Source: Dyella_A sp049445995 (lineage in GTDB: Bacteria; Pseudomonadota; Gammaproteobacteria; Xanthomonadales; Rhodanobacteraceae). From it: DNA of 64,000 bases. Location of the stretch: contig NZ_JBMSDZ010000013.1 in assembly GCF_049445995.1 (NCBI RefSeq), forward strand, positions 49,660 to 113,659. The letters are read 5' to 3'. The notes under the pieces are model-generated. The model did not search any database. It was not told the DNA's origin and saw nothing but the letters and a program-made list of their open reading frames with translations. Both the position numbers and the translations under genes were made by a program. Shown one piece after another: positions 41,718 through 54,121 of the stretch. Each line of letters opens with the position of its first letter. Within the stretch, counting starts at the first letter, position 1.

Positions 41718-42287
41718 TCACAGTGCAAGGGTGTGGATGACCTGCGAGCCGTCGTCCGGATCGAGCCGGCGCTCGAAACCCAGATGCCGGGCCAGCTCGC
41801 GCATCGGCTCGTTGTCGGCGTCGTCGATCGAGAACATCTGCTTGAAGCCGTTGCGGCGCGCCAGCTTGATCAGGTGCTGCATCAGCGTCACGCCCAGGCC
41901 GCGGTGGCGCCAGTCCTCGGCCACCGTCACCGCGCACTCGCAACGCTTGCCGTCGGCGGTGGCGCTGTAGCGGCTTATGCCGACCTCGCGCAGCTCACCG
42001 TTGTCGTGCGCCAGCGCCACGAACGCCATCCGCTCGGGGTAGTGCACGTCCATCAGCTGCTGCATCAGCGCGGGGCTGACCTCCTTGAAGTCGGACAGGA
42101 ACCGGTAGCGTCGGGATTCCCCGGAGAGGCGTTCGATGAAGGCCTCCTCGCGCTCGCGGTCCTCGGCGCGCAATGGTCGGATCAGCACGCGCGTGCCGTC
42201 GCGCAGGGTGTCGATCCAGTGCGTGCCCTCGAGGGCCGTCGGCGGCAGCGGCGGTTCGTGCGAGGCAGCAGGGGGTTGTGCGTTCAT
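41718..42287 (-). CDS. GNAT-family N-acetyltransferase
   Basis: A 189-residue acetyltransferase with the GNAT acetyl-CoA site DWRHRGLGVTLMQHL (Q/RxxGxG/A type) and a conserved C-terminus. An N-terminal segment DTLRDGTRVLIRPLRAEDRER resembles GNAT domains often linked to protein acetylation under low energy or oxygen. It is 262 bp upstream of the phosphorylase trio on the same strand. An FNR-type box lies 55 bp before its start, so induction at low oxygen is likely. Confidence 0.88.
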   Translation of the reverse strand: MNAQPPAASHEPPLPPTALEGTHWIDTLRDGTRVLIRPLRAEDREREEAFIERLSGESRRYRFLSDFKEVSPALMQQLMDVHYPERMAFVALAHDNGELREVGISRYSATADGKRCECAVTVAEDWRHRGLGVTLMQHLIKLARRNGFKQMFSIDDADNEPMRELARHLGFERRLDPDDGSQVIHTLAL

Positions 42288-42341
42288 GGCGGACTCCGGG
42301 GGAGATGCCGCCGATGCTAGGCAACTGCCCGGGAGGTCGGG

Positions 42342-42355
42342 TTGACCTCGGTCAA
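42342..42355 (-). promoter_or_regulatory. FNR-type box upstream of the GNAT gene
   Basis: Perfect dyad TTGACCTCGGTCAA. Its centre is about 41.5 bp from a start point expected near 42307, and TAGCAT (minus strand, 42314-42319) sits at the matching -10 position: a class II activator arrangement. Confidence 0.75.
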
Positions 42356-42375
42356 GGCCGGGGCCCGGAGCCTCA

Positions 42376-42552
42376 GAGGTTGAGAAAAATTCGACCGCCG
42401 TAGCGAGAGCGCCGCCAAGCGTTCGTGACAAGGTGCATTGGGCGCAAATCCGGGGAGTTTGGTGAACCAAATGACCCGGATTTGCGCCCAGCGCGCCGCC
42501 GGCACGGGCGTTTGGCGGCGGTCGCAGTAGACGGGCGATTTTTCTCAGCCTC
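42376..42552 (-). repeat. copy 3 of the palindromic MITE-like element (177 bp, intact)
   Basis: Nearly identical to 37376-37553 but in the opposite orientation. Read on the minus strand it starts GAGGCTGAGAAAAATCG directly after the TGA stop of the fnr gene, and TGA follows its other end (TCA at 42373-42375 on the plus strand). Orientation relative to the upstream gene is therefore the same as in the other copies. Confidence 0.85.
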
Positions 42553-43311
42553 TCAGATGGCGCCGCCCTTCCTGCCAGCGTCGCGCGAACTGCTGCACAT
42601 CTCCTCAAGCAGGTCGGGACGCAGGATGGTGATCGACTTGCGGTCCACCTCCAGGATGCCGGCTTCCCCCATGCGGGTGAACAGCCGGCTCACCGTCTCC
42701 ACTGCCAGCCCGAGGTAGCTGGCGATGTCGTAGCGCGACATGGACAGGTTCAGCGTGCTGCCGTCGCGGTGCAGTCGCGCGTAGCGGTCGGACAGGCTGC
42801 GCAGGAAGATCGCCATGCGCTCCTGCGCCGGCTGCCGGCCCATCATCATCATGTGCTGGTGCTCGGCGGCCACCTCGCGGCTGATCACGCGCATCAGCTG
42901 GCGCTGCAGCGAGGGCATCTGGGCCAGCAGCAGGTTGAGCCGGTCGTAGGGCAGTTCGCAGATGCTCGAGCGTTCCAGCGCCTCGGCCTGGCTGGCATGG
43001 TGGTCGTGGGCCAGCGCGTCCATGCCGACCAGCTCGCCGGGCAGGTGGAAGCCCAGCACCTGCACGTTGCCCGAGGCGTCCTCGACGAAGGTGCGCAGCG
43101 AGCCGGAGCGCACCACATACAGGGCGTGGAACTGCCCGCCCTGGCGGTACAGCGCCTCGCCGGGATCCAGCGTGCGCTTGTCGCGGATGGTGTCGTCCAG
43201 CCGCCTGAGGTCGTCGCCATCGATGCCGGCCGGCAGGCACAGTTCGCTGAGCGCGCAGGAGGCACAACTGCGACGCAGCTGGTTCAGGTCGAGGACGCTG
43301 CTGGTTTCCAT
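42553..43311 (-). CDS. fnr: FNR-type oxygen-sensing transcription regulator
   Basis: A 252-residue CRP/FNR protein. Cysteines C16, C19 and C25 (CASCALSELC) plus C118 (SSICELPYD) are the four ligands of an oxygen-labile [4Fe-4S] cluster. The cyclic-nucleotide-like sensory domain is followed by a helix-turn-helix with recognition helix VETVSRLF, matching the E..SR pattern of FNR, so TTGA-type sites are expected. ATG 43309-43311 places the Cys motif at the N-terminus; a longer frame to 43359 is open. Four matching boxes are found in this window. Confidence 0.95.
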   Translation of the reverse strand: METSSVLDLNQLRRSCASCALSELCLPAGIDGDDLRRLDDTIRDKRTLDPGEALYRQGGQFHALYVVRSGSLRTFVEDASGNVQVLGFHLPGELVGMDALAHDHHASQAEALERSSICELPYDRLNLLLAQMPSLQRQLMRVISREVAAEHQHMMMMGRQPAQERMAIFLRSLSDRYARLHRDGSTLNLSMSRYDIASYLGLAVETVSRLFTRMGEAGILEVDRKSITILRPDLLEEMCSSSRDAGRKGGAI

Positions 43312-43374
43312 GCGGTGGCCTCCCGGCCTTCCAGGGCAAGACATGCGCCAGGCGGGCACGCACGCCCACGCAGG

Positions 43375-43734
43375 TTACCCCATGGACGGGCAGCCGTCTC
43401 CCTCGTGCGGCGCGCAGTAGATGCCGTGCAGCGCCTCGATGACCTTGGGGGCGGGGCCGGCGGCCAGTGCGTAGTAGATGGTCTGCGCCTCTCGGCGGGT
43501 GGTGACCAGGCCGTCCTGGCGCAGCCGGGCCAGGTGCTGCGACAGCGCGGACTGGCTGAGCGTCATCGACGCATGCATGTCGCTCACCGAGCGTTCGCCG
43601 CCCAGCAGCAGGCAGAGAATGCGCAGCCGCTGCCCATTGGCCAGCACCTTCAGCAGTGCGGCGGCCTGGTCGGCGTTCTCGCGCATCGCATCGATGTCCA
43701 TCGCGGGCAGCGCAGGGGAATGGGGGCGTGTCAT
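43375..43734 (-). CDS. ArsR-family regulator, BigR/SqrR-like (sulfide-responsive)
   Basis: A 119-residue winged-helix repressor (SQSALSQHLARLRQDGLV recognition helix). C41 (RILCLL) and C107 (GIYCAP) match the cysteine pair of BigR/YgaV-type persulfide sensors; there is also C115. It is divergent from a sulfide:quinone reductase operon across an AT-rich region, which supports a role in repressing that operon until sulfide or persulfide oxidises the pair. Metal sensing is less likely because ArsR metal-site motifs are absent. Confidence 0.88.
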   Translation of the reverse strand: MTRPHSPALPAMDIDAMRENADQAAALLKVLANGQRLRILCLLLGGERSVSDMHASMTLSQSALSQHLARLRQDGLVTTRREAQTIYYALAAGPAPKVIEALHGIYCAPHEGDGCPSMG

Positions 43735-43787
43735 GGCAGTCGTCTCGTGGCGGATCCGCGGGGCGCCGCGCGTCCCATGGAAAAGCG

Positions 43788-43852
43788 TTGACATGCTAGC
43801 TTGAAGCTAATTAAGATGTCACTACATTAGAATAAGCTAATTTAGTGAGCAT
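43788..43852. promoter_or_regulatory. divergent AT-rich promoter/operator between arsR-like and sqr
   Basis: On the plus strand TTGACA (43788-43793), a 17-bp spacer and TTAAGA (43811-43816) form a likely promoter for sqr. Repeated AGCTAATT/GCTAATTT motifs and an AT-rich tract through 43852 stand out in GC-rich DNA and are the probable repressor binding site. Confidence 0.6.
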
Positions 43853-43941
43853 TTGATCGGCGGCAAGGCGGGGGTGGATAGCCCGGCGCATGGTCGCTGG
43901 CACTGCGGCCTTTCCGGCGCGTCACCCACAGGAGTCAACTC

Positions 43942-45231
43942 ATGGCACACGTCATCGTCATCGGCGCCGGCATCGGCGGCATGTGCGCGGCTTACGAGCT
44001 GCGCGCCGCGATCGGTGGAAGCCACACCCTCACGGTCGTGGGCGAGGCACCGAACTTCTCGTTCACGCCGTCCAATCCCTGGGTGGCGATCGGCTGGCGC
44101 GAGCCTGCCGACATCCAGGTCGAGGTGGCTCCGGTCCTGGAGCGCCGCGACATCGGCTACATCGACTGCGGCGCAGCGCGCGTGGTCCCGCAGGAGAACC
44201 GCATCGAGCTGAAGGACGGGCGCAGCCTGGCCTACGACTACCTGGTGATCACCACCGGACCGCGGCTGGCGTTCGACGAGGTGCCGGGGCTGGGTCCGCA
44301 TGGCGGACACACCCAGTCGGTGTGCACCACGCCCCATGCCAAGGACGCCTGGGCGAACTACGAGGCATTCGTGAAGAACCCCGGGCCGGTGGTGGTGGGT
44401 GCGGCGCAGGGCGCCAGCTGCTTCGGCCCGGCCTATGAGTTTGCCCTGATGCTCGACACCGACCTGCGCCGGCGCAGGATCCGCGACCGGGTGCCGATGA
44501 CCTTCGTCACCAGCGAGCCGTACATCGGCCACATGGGGCTGGGCGGCATCGGCGACTCGCAGGGCCTGCTCGAGCGCCAGTTCCGCCAGCGCCACATCCG
44601 CTGGATCACCAGCGCGAAGATCGACAGGGTCGAGGCGGGGCAGTTCCACGTTTCCACGCTCGACAGCGCCGGCCAACCGGCCGGCGAGCACACGCTGCCG
44701 TTCGCCTACTCGATGGTCATCCCGGCGTTCACCGGCGTCGATGCGGTGCACGGCATCGAGGGCTTGGTCAACCCGCGCGGCTTCGTGCTGATCGACAAGC
44801 ACCAGCGCAACCCGACCTACCGCAACATCTTCTCCGCCGGCGTGTGCGTGGCGATCCCGCCGGTGGAAGCCACGCCGGTGCCCACCGGCGCGCCCAAGAC
44901 CGGCTTCATGATCGAGTCGATGGTGACCGCCCTGGTGGCCAACCTGAAGGCCGAGCTGGAAGGGCGCGAGGGCAATGCCGAAGCGACCTGGAACGCGGTC
45001 TGCCTGGCCGACATGGGCGACAGCGGGGCGGCTTTCGTGGCGCTGCCGCAGATCCCTCCGCGCAACGTCACCTGGGCCCGCGAAGGCAAATGGGTGCACG
45101 TGGCCAAGGTGGCCTACGAGAAGTATTTCCTGCGCAAGATGCGCGCCGGCACCAGCGAGCCGCTGTACGAGCGGTACGTGATGAAGGCGCTCGGCATCGA
45201 GCGGATCAAGCCGGGTACCGGCAAGCACTGA
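43942..45231 (+). CDS. sqr: sulfide:quinone oxidoreductase
   Basis: A 429-residue FAD flavoprotein that oxidises sulfide and passes electrons to quinone. It has the N-terminal GAGIGGMCAAYEL dinucleotide fold and cysteines C128 (SVCTTP), C160 (GASCFGP) and C354 (AVCLADMGDSGAAF), the trio expected for SQR catalysis, plus C302. It probably sits on the inner face of the membrane. CAGGAG lies 8 bp before the ATG. It is the first gene of a five-gene operon under the BigR-like regulator. Confidence 0.94.
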   Translation: MAHVIVIGAGIGGMCAAYELRAAIGGSHTLTVVGEAPNFSFTPSNPWVAIGWREPADIQVEVAPVLERRDIGYIDCGAARVVPQENRIELKDGRSLAYDYLVITTGPRLAFDEVPGLGPHGGHTQSVCTTPHAKDAWANYEAFVKNPGPVVVGAAQGASCFGPAYEFALMLDTDLRRRRIRDRVPMTFVTSEPYIGHMGLGGIGDSQGLLERQFRQRHIRWITSAKIDRVEAGQFHVSTLDSAGQPAGEHTLPFAYSMVIPAFTGVDAVHGIEGLVNPRGFVLIDKHQRNPTYRNIFSAGVCVAIPPVEATPVPTGAPKTGFMIESMVTALVANLKAELEGREGNAEATWNAVCLADMGDSGAAFVALPQIPPRNVTWAREGKWVHVAKVAYEKYFLRKMRAGTSEPLYERYVMKALGIERIKPGTGKH

Positions 45232-45260
45232 AACCGATTTTTCCCCACCGGAGAACCGTC

Positions 45261-45470
45261 ATGAACATCGATCGCTTCGTCCTCGCCTTTGCCGGCAGCG
45301 TGGTGCTGCTGAGCGTGGCGCTGGCCCACTTCGTCTCGCCGTGGTGGCTGCTGCTCACCGTGTTCGTCGGCGCCAACCTGCTGCAGTCGGCGTTCACCGG
45401 CTTCTGCCCGCTGGCGATGATCCTGCGCAAGGTCGGCCTCAAGCCCGGCTGCGCGTTCGGCGAGCGCTGA
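45261..45470 (+). CDS. DUF2892 small membrane protein
   Basis: A 69-residue protein with two TM helices and the typical FTGFCPLAMILRKVGL ending with two cysteines. DUF2892 proteins are commonly next to sulfide-oxidation and rhodanese genes. It starts 29 bp after sqr with GGAGAA as RBS. Confidence 0.9.
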   Translation: MNIDRFVLAFAGSVVLLSVALAHFVSPWWLLLTVFVGANLLQSAFTGFCPLAMILRKVGLKPGCAFGER

Positions 45471-45495
45471 TCCACCTTCCCCGAGAGAGACCGAC

Positions 45496-46576
45496 ATGAC
45501 CGTGCGCGTGCGCCGCCTGGCTCCCTTTTTCGCGCTGGCGCTGCTCGCCGGCTGCGGCGGCAAGTCCGCGTCCGAAGTGGGCCAGGCGTCCCGGCCATCG
45601 CTGGCCTCGGTGGTGATCCATGCCGGCGAAGCATCCCGCGAGCAGACCTGGGACGGCGTCGTCGAGGCGGTCAACCAGGTCACCCTGACCGCGCAGACCA
45701 ACGCCCGCGTGCTGGCCCTGCCCCACGACGTCAACGACGTGGTGCCGGCCGGCGCGGTGCTGGTGCGCTTCACCGACGTGGAGCAGCGCTCCTCGCGTGA
45801 CGCGGCGCTGGCGCAGCTCGCCTCGGCGCGGGCCAGCTACAGCGATGCGCAGGCGTCGTACGAGCGCTTTGCCGCGCTGCTGCCCAAGGGCTACGTGTCC
45901 AAGTCGGACATGGACAGCGTGCGTGCCCGGCGCGACGCCGCCAAGGCCGCGCTGGACGCGGCGCAGGCGCAACTGGCGCAGGCCAGACAGAGCGTCGACT
46001 ACACCGAGGTGCGCGCGCCCTACGCGGGCGTGATCACCCGCCGCTTCGTGCACGTGGGCGAAGCAGTGCAGTCGGGCCCGCCCTCGCCGCAGCCGCTGAT
46101 CGCGATGGAGTCGCTCGACGCGCTGCGGGTCAGCGTGCAGGTGCCGCAGGGTTCGGTCGACGCGATCCGTGCCGCGAAGAGCGCGACCATCATCGCCAAT
46201 GGGCGCCGCGTGCCGGCTGGCGACATCACCGTGTTCCCGTATGCCGACCCGGCCACGCATACCTTCACCGTGCGCGTCGACGTGCCGGGACAGGACAGCG
46301 GGCTTCGCCCGGGGACGTCGGTCAAGGTGGCGTTCCCGGTCGGCGATGCGAGGCAACTGCTGGTGCCGGCTTCCGCGCTGGTGCGGCGTGGCGAGCTGAT
46401 CGGCGTCTACGTGATCGGCGATCATGGGGTGTCGCTGCGCCAGCTGCGCGTGGGCGATCCGGTGGGCGACCGGGTGCAGGTGCTGGCCGGCCTGGACGAC
46501 GGCGAGACCATCGCCACCGACCCGGTGGCCGCGTTGAACTACCTTGCGCAGCAGCGCGCCAAGGACGCGACCGGCC

Positions 46577-46584
<8 letters not shown>
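45496..46584 (+). CDS. RND efflux periplasmic adaptor (lipoprotein)
   Basis: A 362-residue membrane-fusion protein. The lipobox LLAGC (Cys about 20) indicates a lipid-anchored periplasmic protein. The lipoyl and alpha-hairpin regions are visible (VVPAGAVLVRFTDVEQ ... AQLAQARQSVDYTEVRAPYAGVITRR). It links the inner-membrane pump encoded next to an outer-membrane channel, which is not encoded here. It overlaps the pump gene by 8 bp and lies in the sqr operon. Confidence 0.93.
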
Positions 46585-49836
<3,252 letters not shown>

Positions 49837-49840
<4 letters not shown>

Positions 49841-50304
49841 GCGAGACCCAGGAATTCACCCTGACCCTGACCCAGGAGAGCGACTACGTTTTCCGTATCG
49901 CCTTCGACGACACGCCGATCCCCGAGCTGGTGACCGACGAGACCGCACCGCTGGGTGGCGACCAGGGCCCGAACCCGTCGCGCCTGCTGGTGGCGGCCGT
50001 GGCGAACTGCCTCAGTGCGAGCCTGCTGTTCGCGCTGCGCAAGTTCAAGAACAACCCGGGCACGCTGGTGACCCGGGCACGTGCGACGCTGGGCCGCAAT
50101 GAGGAAGGACGGCTGCGGGTGCAGCATATCGCCGTCACGCTGGAGCTGCCCGAGGCGGTGGCCGACTACCAGCAGGCCGAGCGCCTGCTGGCGCAGTTCG
50201 AGCACTTCTGCGTGGTGACCGGCAGCGTGCGCGATGGCGTGCCGGTGGAGGTGAGCGTGCGCGACCGCGATGGCCAGCTGGTCCATCACAGCGAGGCGGA
50301 GTAG
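49837..50304 (+). CDS. OsmC-family protein
   Basis: A 155-residue thiol peroxidase-like protein with the two OsmC cysteines (NCLSASL and HFCVVTGSV). The family reduces organic hydroperoxides, and some members act on persulfides. It overlaps the pump gene (ATGA) and closes the sqr operon, where handling reactive sulfur is plausible. Confidence 0.9.
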
Positions 50305-50362
50305 GGCGGGCGATCGAGGGCTGCGGCAGGGCGTCGCAGCAAGACGGATCGGGTCGAAAGAA

Positions 50363-50376
50363 CTGACGGCGGTCAA
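50363..50376 (+). promoter_or_regulatory. FNR-type box upstream of ompW
   Basis: CTGACGGCGGTCAA matches TTGAC-N4-GTCAA with one mismatch. It lies 65 bp before the ompW ATG, and GACAAT (50398-50403) is at the class II -10 position. Confidence 0.65.
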
Positions 50377-50440
50377 CAGGCGAAACGAAGGGCTGATGAC
50401 AATGCATCCGTCTTTCGACACAAAAACAAAGGAACGCCCC

Positions 50441-51055
50441 ATGAAAGCATCCGCTCTTGCCCTGACCGCCCTGGCCCTCGCCTTTGGTGCCGCATCCGCC
50501 GCCCACGCCGCCGATACCTCGCCGTGGGTGTTCCGGGTCGGCGTCCACACCGTCAATCCGAAGTCCAACAACGGCACCCTGGCCGGCATGAAGGCCACCA
50601 TCGACAGCGACACCAAGCCGACCTTCAGCATCGAATACATGTTCGATCGCCACTGGGGTGTCGATGTGCTTGCCGCGCTGCCGTTCAAGCACACCGTGCG
50701 CCTCGACGGCACGGCCGCCGCGACCACCAAGCACCTGCCGCCGACGGTGGGCGTGAACTACCACTTCATGCCCGATGCCATGGTGTCCCCGTTCGTCGGC
50801 GTCGGCCTGAACTACACCCGCTTCTTCGAAACCCGCGGTGTCGGTCCGCTGCAGGGTACGCATGTAAGCATCGCAAACAGTTTCGGCGCAGCCGCGCACG
50901 TCGGCCTCGATTTCCGCATCAACGATCGCTGGCTGGCCACTGCGGATGTACGCTGGATGAGCATCGCCGATGACGTGAAGGTAAACGGCAGCAAGGTCGG
51001 CAAGGCCAGCATCGACCCGCTGGCCTACGGCCTGAGCATCGGTTACCGCTACTGA
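50441..51055 (+). CDS. ompW: OmpW-family outer-membrane protein
   Basis: A 204-residue protein with a signal peptide cut after SAAHA. It starts with SPWVFRVGVHTVNPKSNNG and ends with aromatic IGYRY, the signature of the 8-strand OmpW barrel. OmpW proteins are often induced under anaerobic conditions, which fits the FNR-like box upstream. ATG 50441 has AAAGGAA upstream. It is followed by cydA after 52 bp and may be co-transcribed with it. Confidence 0.93.
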   Translation: MKASALALTALALAFGAASAAHAADTSPWVFRVGVHTVNPKSNNGTLAGMKATIDSDTKPTFSIEYMFDRHWGVDVLAALPFKHTVRLDGTAAATTKHLPPTVGVNYHFMPDAMVSPFVGVGLNYTRFFETRGVGPLQGTHVSIANSFGAAAHVGLDFRINDRWLATADVRWMSIADDVKVNGSKVGKASIDPLAYGLSIGYRY

Positions 51056-51107
51056 TGCCGGCGAGGCGATCACCTTCGTCCACTAGGGAACCAAGGGAAC
51101 CAAGGAC

Positions 51108-52715
51108 ATGATCGACAGCACGGTCGTTGAACTCTCGCGGTGGCAGTTCGCGGTCACCGCGCTCTACCACTATCTGTTCGTTCCGCTCACCCTCGGCTTG
51201 AGCTTCTTCATCGCGGCGGTGGAGACGGTATACGTCACCACCGGCAAGACCATCTACCGCGAGATGGCCGAGTTCTGGGGCAAGTTGTTCATCATCAACA
51301 CGGCCCTGGGCATCGCCACCGGCCTGACCATGGAATTCGAGTTCGGCACCAACTGGTCGTTCTATTCGGGTTTCGTCGGCGACATCTTCGGCGCGCCGCT
51401 GGCGATCGAAGGGCTGATGGCGTTCTTCATGGAGTCCACCTTCGTGGGCCTCATGATCTTCGGCTGGAGGCGGCTGACCAGGGTGCAGCATCTGCTGGTG
51501 ACGTACCTGGTGGCCTTCGGCGCCAACCTGTCGGCGCTGTGGATCCTGATCGCCAACAGTTTCATGCAGAACCCGGTGGGCGCGAAGTTCAACCCGGTCA
51601 CCATGCGCATGGAGCTGGCCAGCTTCTCCGAACTGATCTTCAGCCACGATGCCCAGGCCAAGTTCGTGCACACCAGCATCGCCGGCTACGTCACCGCGGC
51701 GATCTTCGTCACCGGCATCAGCGCGTTCTACATGGTCCGCAACCGGCACATGGCGATGGCGCGGCGCTCGTTCCGCATGGCGGCGCTGTTCGGCGTGCTG
51801 GCGACCGCCGGCGTGATCACCCTGGGCGACGCGCTCGGCTTCGTCGGCGGCCAGGCGCAGCCGTCCAAGCTGGCGGCGATGGAGGCGATGTGGGAGACCG
51901 CCCCGGCCCCGGCGCCGTTCAACGTGATCGCCTGGCCGTCGCAGGACGAGAAGCGCAACCTGTTCGAAGTGCAGGTGCCCTACGTGCTGACGCCCCTGCT
52001 GACCCACACCATGACGCAGGAAGTCCCGGGCGTGGACCGCATCGAGGCGGACGCGGCGCGGCGGATCGCCAACGGCATTCCGGCGGTGGCGGCATTGAAG
52101 GTGCTCAGTGCCGACCCGACCGATGCCGATGCGCTGGCCCGGTTCAACGCGCACCAGTCCGACCTCGGCTATGGCTTCCTGGTCAAGCGTTATGCCGCCG
52201 ACCAGGACGTGGAGAAGGCCACCCCGGCGGACATCCGGAGGGCGGCGAACGACGCGGTGCCGAACGTCTTCGCGATGTTCTGGAGTTTCCGCGCGATGGT
52301 GGGCCTGGGCCTGCTGATGCTCGCCTACTTCGTGCTGGCGGTGATCTATTCGGTGCGCAACGACGTGCAGCACAAGCGCTGGTTCCTGCGGCTGGCGCCA
52401 TGGATGATCCCGGTGCCGTTCATCGCCAACGAGTTCGGCTGGCTCACCGCCGAGATCGGCCGTCAGCCATGGACGGTGTACGGCCTGCTGCCGACCTGGA
52501 TGTCCGCCTCCAGCCACAGCGTCGGCTACATGGTGTTCTCGCTGATCGGTTTCGTCGCCCTCTACACGGTGTTCATCGTGATCGAGATGTTCCTGATGGT
52601 GAAGTTCATCAAGAAGGGTCCGCATGACGCGGATCACCGCCCGGCACCGACGTCGCGCCCCGCCATGGGCGGTGGTCATGCGTCGGCTGTCGCCATGATG
52701 CGCAAGGAGGACTGA
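51108..52715 (+). CDS. cydA: cytochrome bd ubiquinol oxidase subunit I
   Basis: A 535-residue membrane subunit of the high-affinity oxygen reductase. The haem ligands expected for the family are visible: H21 (TALYHYLF), H188 (FVHTSIAG) and M397 (FRAMVGLG). The GWLTAEIGRQPW motif is intact, and the length suggests a long Q-loop. The enzyme supports respiration at low oxygen and resists cyanide and sulfide, which fits the sqr neighbours. AAGGGAACCAAGGA precedes the ATG. cydB follows after 3 bp. Confidence 0.97.
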   Translation: MIDSTVVELSRWQFAVTALYHYLFVPLTLGLSFFIAAVETVYVTTGKTIYREMAEFWGKLFIINTALGIATGLTMEFEFGTNWSFYSGFVGDIFGAPLAIEGLMAFFMESTFVGLMIFGWRRLTRVQHLLVTYLVAFGANLSALWILIANSFMQNPVGAKFNPVTMRMELASFSELIFSHDAQAKFVHTSIAGYVTAAIFVTGISAFYMVRNRHMAMARRSFRMAALFGVLATAGVITLGDALGFVGGQAQPSKLAAMEAMWETAPAPAPFNVIAWPSQDEKRNLFEVQVPYVLTPLLTHTMTQEVPGVDRIEADAARRIANGIPAVAALKVLSADPTDADALARFNAHQSDLGYGFLVKRYAADQDVEKATPADIRRAANDAVPNVFAMFWSFRAMVGLGLLMLAYFVLAVIYSVRNDVQHKRWFLRLAPWMIPVPFIANEFGWLTAEIGRQPWTVYGLLPTWMSASSHSVGYMVFSLIGFVALYTVFIVIEMFLMVKFIKKGPHDADHRPAPTSRPAMGGGHASAVAMMRKED

Positions 52716-52718
52716 GCG

Positions 52719-53852
52719 ATGGAACTGTATTTCGCATTCAAGCTGCTCTGGTGGCTGCTGCTTGGCGTGCTGCTGATGGGCCTGGCGATCATGGTCGGCA
52801 TGGACATGGGCGTGGGCACGCTGCTGCGCTTCGTGGGGCGTGACGACAACGAACGCCGGGTCTGCCTCAACGCCATCGGCCCGCACTGGGACGGCAACCA
52901 GGTGTGGTTCATCCTGGGCGGCGGGGCGATCTTCGCGGCGTTCCCGCTGATCTACGCCACGGCGTTCTCCGGGCTCTATATCGTGATGCTGCTGCTGTTG
53001 TGGACGATGATCGTGCGCCCGCTCGGTTTCGAATACCGCAGCAAGCTGCAGTCGCCGGCCTGGCGCAACGCGTGGGACTGGGCGCTGCTGGTCAGCGGCG
53101 CGGTGCCGATGATCATCTACGGCGCCGCGATGGGGAACATGCTGCAGGGGGTGCCGTTCCACTTCGACTGGGACATGCGCTCGTACTACACCGGCAGCTT
53201 CGTTTCCCTGTTCAACCCGTTCGCCGTGCTGTGCGGCCTGCTCTCGCTGTCGCTGTCGATCTACATGGGCGGCGTGATGCTGCTCGGCCGCACGGGCGGC
53301 GCGATCGCCCCGCGGGCGCGCAAGGCGGCGATGGGCGCGGCAGTGGCTGCGATAGGCCTGTTCACGCTCGGCGGCATCTGGGTGTCGACCATGCACGGCT
53401 ACGTGCTCGATCACTCGCCGGCGCCGGGCCTGCCGCAGAACCCGCTGCAGCAGCAGGTGAGCGTGGTGGCCGGCGGCCTGCTGGCCAACTTCCGCGCGCA
53501 GCCGCTGCTGTGGGCGGTTCCCGCGCTGGGCTATGCCGGCATGCTGCTGGGCCTGCTGGCGGTGCGGGCGCGGCGCCCGACGCTGGCCTGGTGGCTGGGC
53601 GCGCTGGCGTGGATCGGCGTGATCGGCACGGTGGGGGCGGCATTGTTCCCGTTCCTGATGCCCTCCAGCACCGAGCCCTCGCAGAGCCTGACCATCTGGA
53701 ACTCGGTATCCAGCCAGACCACGCTGCTGTGGGCGACCGGCTTCGCCGCGGTGTTCGTGCCGCTGGTGATCTGGTACACGAGCTGGGCCTTCTGGGTGAT
53801 GCGCGGCGAGGTGGATGCCCACGCCATCGAACACGACGATCACGCTTACTGA
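52719..53852 (+). CDS. cydB: cytochrome bd oxidase subunit II
   Basis: A 377-residue membrane protein with the conserved HWDGNQVWFILGGGAIFAAFP and RPLGFEYRSK. It forms the heterodimer with CydA. It is 3 bp after cydA and 10 bp before the small cydX-like gene. Confidence 0.96.
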   Translation: MELYFAFKLLWWLLLGVLLMGLAIMVGMDMGVGTLLRFVGRDDNERRVCLNAIGPHWDGNQVWFILGGGAIFAAFPLIYATAFSGLYIVMLLLLWTMIVRPLGFEYRSKLQSPAWRNAWDWALLVSGAVPMIIYGAAMGNMLQGVPFHFDWDMRSYYTGSFVSLFNPFAVLCGLLSLSLSIYMGGVMLLGRTGGAIAPRARKAAMGAAVAAIGLFTLGGIWVSTMHGYVLDHSPAPGLPQNPLQQQVSVVAGGLLANFRAQPLLWAVPALGYAGMLLGLLAVRARRPTLAWWLGALAWIGVIGTVGAALFPFLMPSSTEPSQSLTIWNSVSSQTTLLWATGFAAVFVPLVIWYTSWAFWVMRGEVDAHAIEHDDHAY

Positions 53853-53862
53853 GGGGCACGCC

Positions 53863-54066
53863 ATGAAGACGTTTCTGCAGTTCCTGATCTACATGCTGCT
53901 GGCCGTGGTGGCGATCGTGATGGGAGTGATCCTGGGCGACTACGGCTCGTGGTATTTCGCCTGGTTCGTGGGCACCGCGATGATCGTGCTGGTGGCCGCC
54001 GCCGGCGGCGCCTGGATGGACGCGCACGACGAGACGTCCGAAGAAGACGGCAGCGCCGCCCGCTGA
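53863..54066 (+). CDS. cydX: CydX-like small subunit with an extra TM helix
   Basis: A 67-residue protein. Residues 30-50 contain SWYFAWFVGTAMIVLV, matching the WYFAW core of CydX, the small stabilising subunit of cytochrome bd. Typical CydX proteins are about 37 residues with one TM; here a first TM (about 4-24) precedes the CydX-like helix, so the protein may be a fusion or a CydX/YbgE-like variant. GAGGGGC lies before the ATG. A terminator follows. Confidence 0.75.
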   Translation: MKTFLQFLIYMLLAVVAIVMGVILGDYGSWYFAWFVGTAMIVLVAAAGGAWMDAHDETSEEDGSAAR

Positions 54067-54090
54067 CGGGAGAGTCGTCGGGTGAGGGCG

Positions 54091-54120
54091 AGGGGACCGG
54101 CAACGGTCCCCTTCGTTTTT
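54091..54120 (+). terminator. terminator after cydABX
   Basis: Stem AGGGGACC / GGTCCCCT with a 6-nt loop, then TCGTTTTT. It lies between the convergent cydX and cydC genes. Confidence 0.85.
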
Positions 54121-54121
54121 G

